From positions 1,426,001 through 1,490,000 of the forward strand of contig NZ_CP130720.1 in the NCBI RefSeq assembly GCF_035984415.1: DNA of 64,000 nt, read 5' to 3'. The first letter of the stretch is position 1, and each line of letters begins with the position of its first letter. The notes beneath the pieces are model-generated. The model was not told the origin of the DNA and made no database searches. It saw only the letters and a program-made list of their open reading frames with translations. Both the position numbers and the translations under genes were made by a program. Origin of the DNA: Streptomyces sp. NBC_01296 (GTDB lineage: Bacteria; Actinomycetota; Actinomycetes; Streptomycetales; Streptomycetaceae). Positions 62,850 through 64,000 of this stretch are shown here, piece by piece.

Positions 62850-64000
62850 ATGTCCTCCTCCACCCTCCACCTCCGAACGGGCCTCGGACAGCGATCCCAG
62901 CACATGATCATCTGCGGGGACGACGGACTCGTGCACCGCCTGGCACAGGAGCTCGACGCCGTCTGCGGTGAGGCCGTCACGGTCGTGCTGCCGTCGCGGC
63001 GCGACGGGCACGGCGCCGATGTCGTCGCCCTGCACCGCGACCCCCACTCCCCCGTCGAACTGCTCATCTCCGCCAGGCCGGACGAGCAGGCCCTGCGGGC
63101 GGCCGGCGTCGAACGTGCCGCCGCGCTCGCGCTCACGTACGGCGACGACCAGATGAACATGACCGCTGCCCTGCTGGCCCGCAGCATCAATCCGTCCGTG
63201 CGCCTGGTCATCCGCATGTTCAACCGGGACCGCGGCCGCCACCTGGAACGCCTCCTCGACCGCGCCGCCGCCGCATACACGCGAGACGACGACACATCCA
63301 TCGACGCGTCCACGACGATCCTCTCCGACGCCGACACCGCCGTACCCGAGCTGGTCGCCGCCGCCGCGGTCGGACGCGGCCACACGCTCCAGGTCGAGGG
63401 CAAAGTGTTCCGCGGTGTCGTACGCCCGGCCGGAACGCCACCCCACGCGACGGACCTCGCCACCCTCGCCGTCCTCTCCGGAACCCACATGGACGATCCG
63501 CTGGGCGAGGACAGTGCGGAAACCCCCGGCGCGAGCGGCACCCAGCTGCTCCCCGACACCGCGACCGCGTACCACCGGCAGTTCACGCACGGCCGCCTCA
63601 TGCTCGAAGAGGTGACCCAGCACCATGCGCCGGCGTCCCCCTCCCGACGACGGCGGCGGCGGCGGCGGGCCTACGGTGGCTGGCTGCGCGACCGGATCGG
63701 GCACCTGCCCTGGAAGATCTTCGTCTCCCGCGAGGTGACGGCCGTCTTCGGAGTCCTCGGCGCGGCCGTGGTGCTCCTGGCCACGGCAACGGCCGTCGTG
63801 GAGGACGGACCGCTGTGGAAGTCGGTGTACCTGCCGCTACTGGACATCTTCACCATGGGCGACCCGGCCACCGAGGAGTCCACGGCCCGCCAGGTGCTTC
63901 AGCTGATCGCGGGTTTCGTGGGCCTGGCCGTACTACCGCTCGTCGTGGCCGCCGCCATGAACGCCACCCTGGCCTTCCGTACGGCATCGGCCAACCACGT
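62850..64000 (+). CDS. RCK/TrkA-N-like ion-channel protein, 5' part
   Basis: Runs off the right edge; 383 residues visible from ATG 62850. A Rossmann-like TrkA-N region begins QHMIICGDDGLVHRLAQELD, and NMTAALLARSINPSVRLVIR is its dimer-helix type. A basic patch (SRRRRRRRR at about residue 265) precedes a membrane helix (VFGVLGAAVVLLATATAVVE), a pore-like loop with FTMGDPATEE and a second helix (LIAGFVGLAVLPLVVAAAM). This resembles CASTOR/POLLUX-type or NAD-binding RCK channel proteins; K+ efflux or uptake is inferred. It starts five bases after kdpD, so the two are co-transcribed. Confidence 0.75.
   Translation, partial: MSSSTLHLRTGLGQRSQHMIICGDDGLVHRLAQELDAVCGEAVTVVLPSRRDGHGADVVALHRDPHSPVELLISARPDEQALRAAGVERAAALALTYGDDQMNMTAALLARSINPSVRLVIRMFNRDRGRHLERLLDRAAAAYTRDDDTSIDASTTILSDADTAVPELVAAAAVGRGHTLQVEGKVFRGVVRPAGTPPHATDLATLAVLSGTHMDDPLGEDSAETPGASGTQLLPDTATAYHRQFTHGRLMLEEVTQHHAPASPSRRRRRRRRAYGGWLRDRIGHLPWKIFVSREVTAVFGVLGAAVVLLATATAVVEDGPLWKSVYLPLLDIFTMGDPATEESTARQVLQLIAGFVGLAVLPLVVAAAMNATLAFRTASANH

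Overview
The window is high-GC, gene-dense actinobacterial DNA. GTG starts, ATGA/GTGA overlaps, LAL-type LuxR regulators, DUF4232 and SAV_915 proteins, and a bL37-like micro-ORF all point to Streptomyces or a close relative. There are no rRNA genes, no CRISPR array and no convincing tRNA.

Region 1 (1-21.4 kb) is a contractile injection system (CIS, phage-tail-like) locus of the Streptomyces type. From the left edge, on the minus strand, it holds baseplate J-like (cut by the window), gp25-like, VgrG spike, LysM hub and tube-family genes, then a 1206-aa Pro/Ala-rich protein studded with VQR motifs, two small assembly-type genes, a second tube protein and the sheath. A plus-strand bitopic membrane protein of CisA type follows, convergent with an AAA+ ATPase/DUF4255 pair. 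Two divergent LuxR-family regulators come next. The region closes with a DUF4157 metallopeptidase-type candidate cargo that has an RS/RE-rich tail.

Region 2 (21.4-31 kb) is accessory and decayed. It contains an IS630 transposase remnant, pirin and other gene fragments, a DUF4232 lipoprotein, and a flavin amine oxidase divergent from an odd AA10-like (LPMO) protein whose brace histidine is internal and which has no signal peptide. A run of HTH, SnoaL and SDR fragments abuts a frameshifted UspA gene. A SAV_915/diaminopimelate-decarboxylase-type operon with a structured leader ends the region.

Region 3 (31-47 kb) is a potassium-homeostasis island. It has two APC-superfamily permeases (one KimA-like), an orphan second KdpB, a stand-alone KdpF-like peptide with a DUF4118 protein, and a complete kdpFABC-kdpE-kdpD set. 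A promoter-like motif is shared between the kdp operon, the KimA-like gene and a membrane-protein gene at 49.9 kb.

Region 4 (47-64 kb) mixes several blocks. An SDR - bL37-like - GNAT block is partly repeated, with decay, at 55.1-56.2 kb. A GNAT/MerR deletion junction, a 4-helix-sensor-like membrane protein, a kdpE paralogue broken by one base, and a pair of secreted or anchored proteins follow. Next come a GntR(YtrA)-DUF1648 unit with a clear operator and a Na+/H+ antiporter. The window ends with a second potassium-sensing unit: a third KdpF-like peptide, a second KdpD, and the start of an RCK-like channel protein that runs off the right edge.

The likely biology is an intracellular CIS with its own membrane anchor and regulators, next to an unusually redundant K+ sensing and uptake region. 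Many genes in between record small deletions, duplications and frameshifts.
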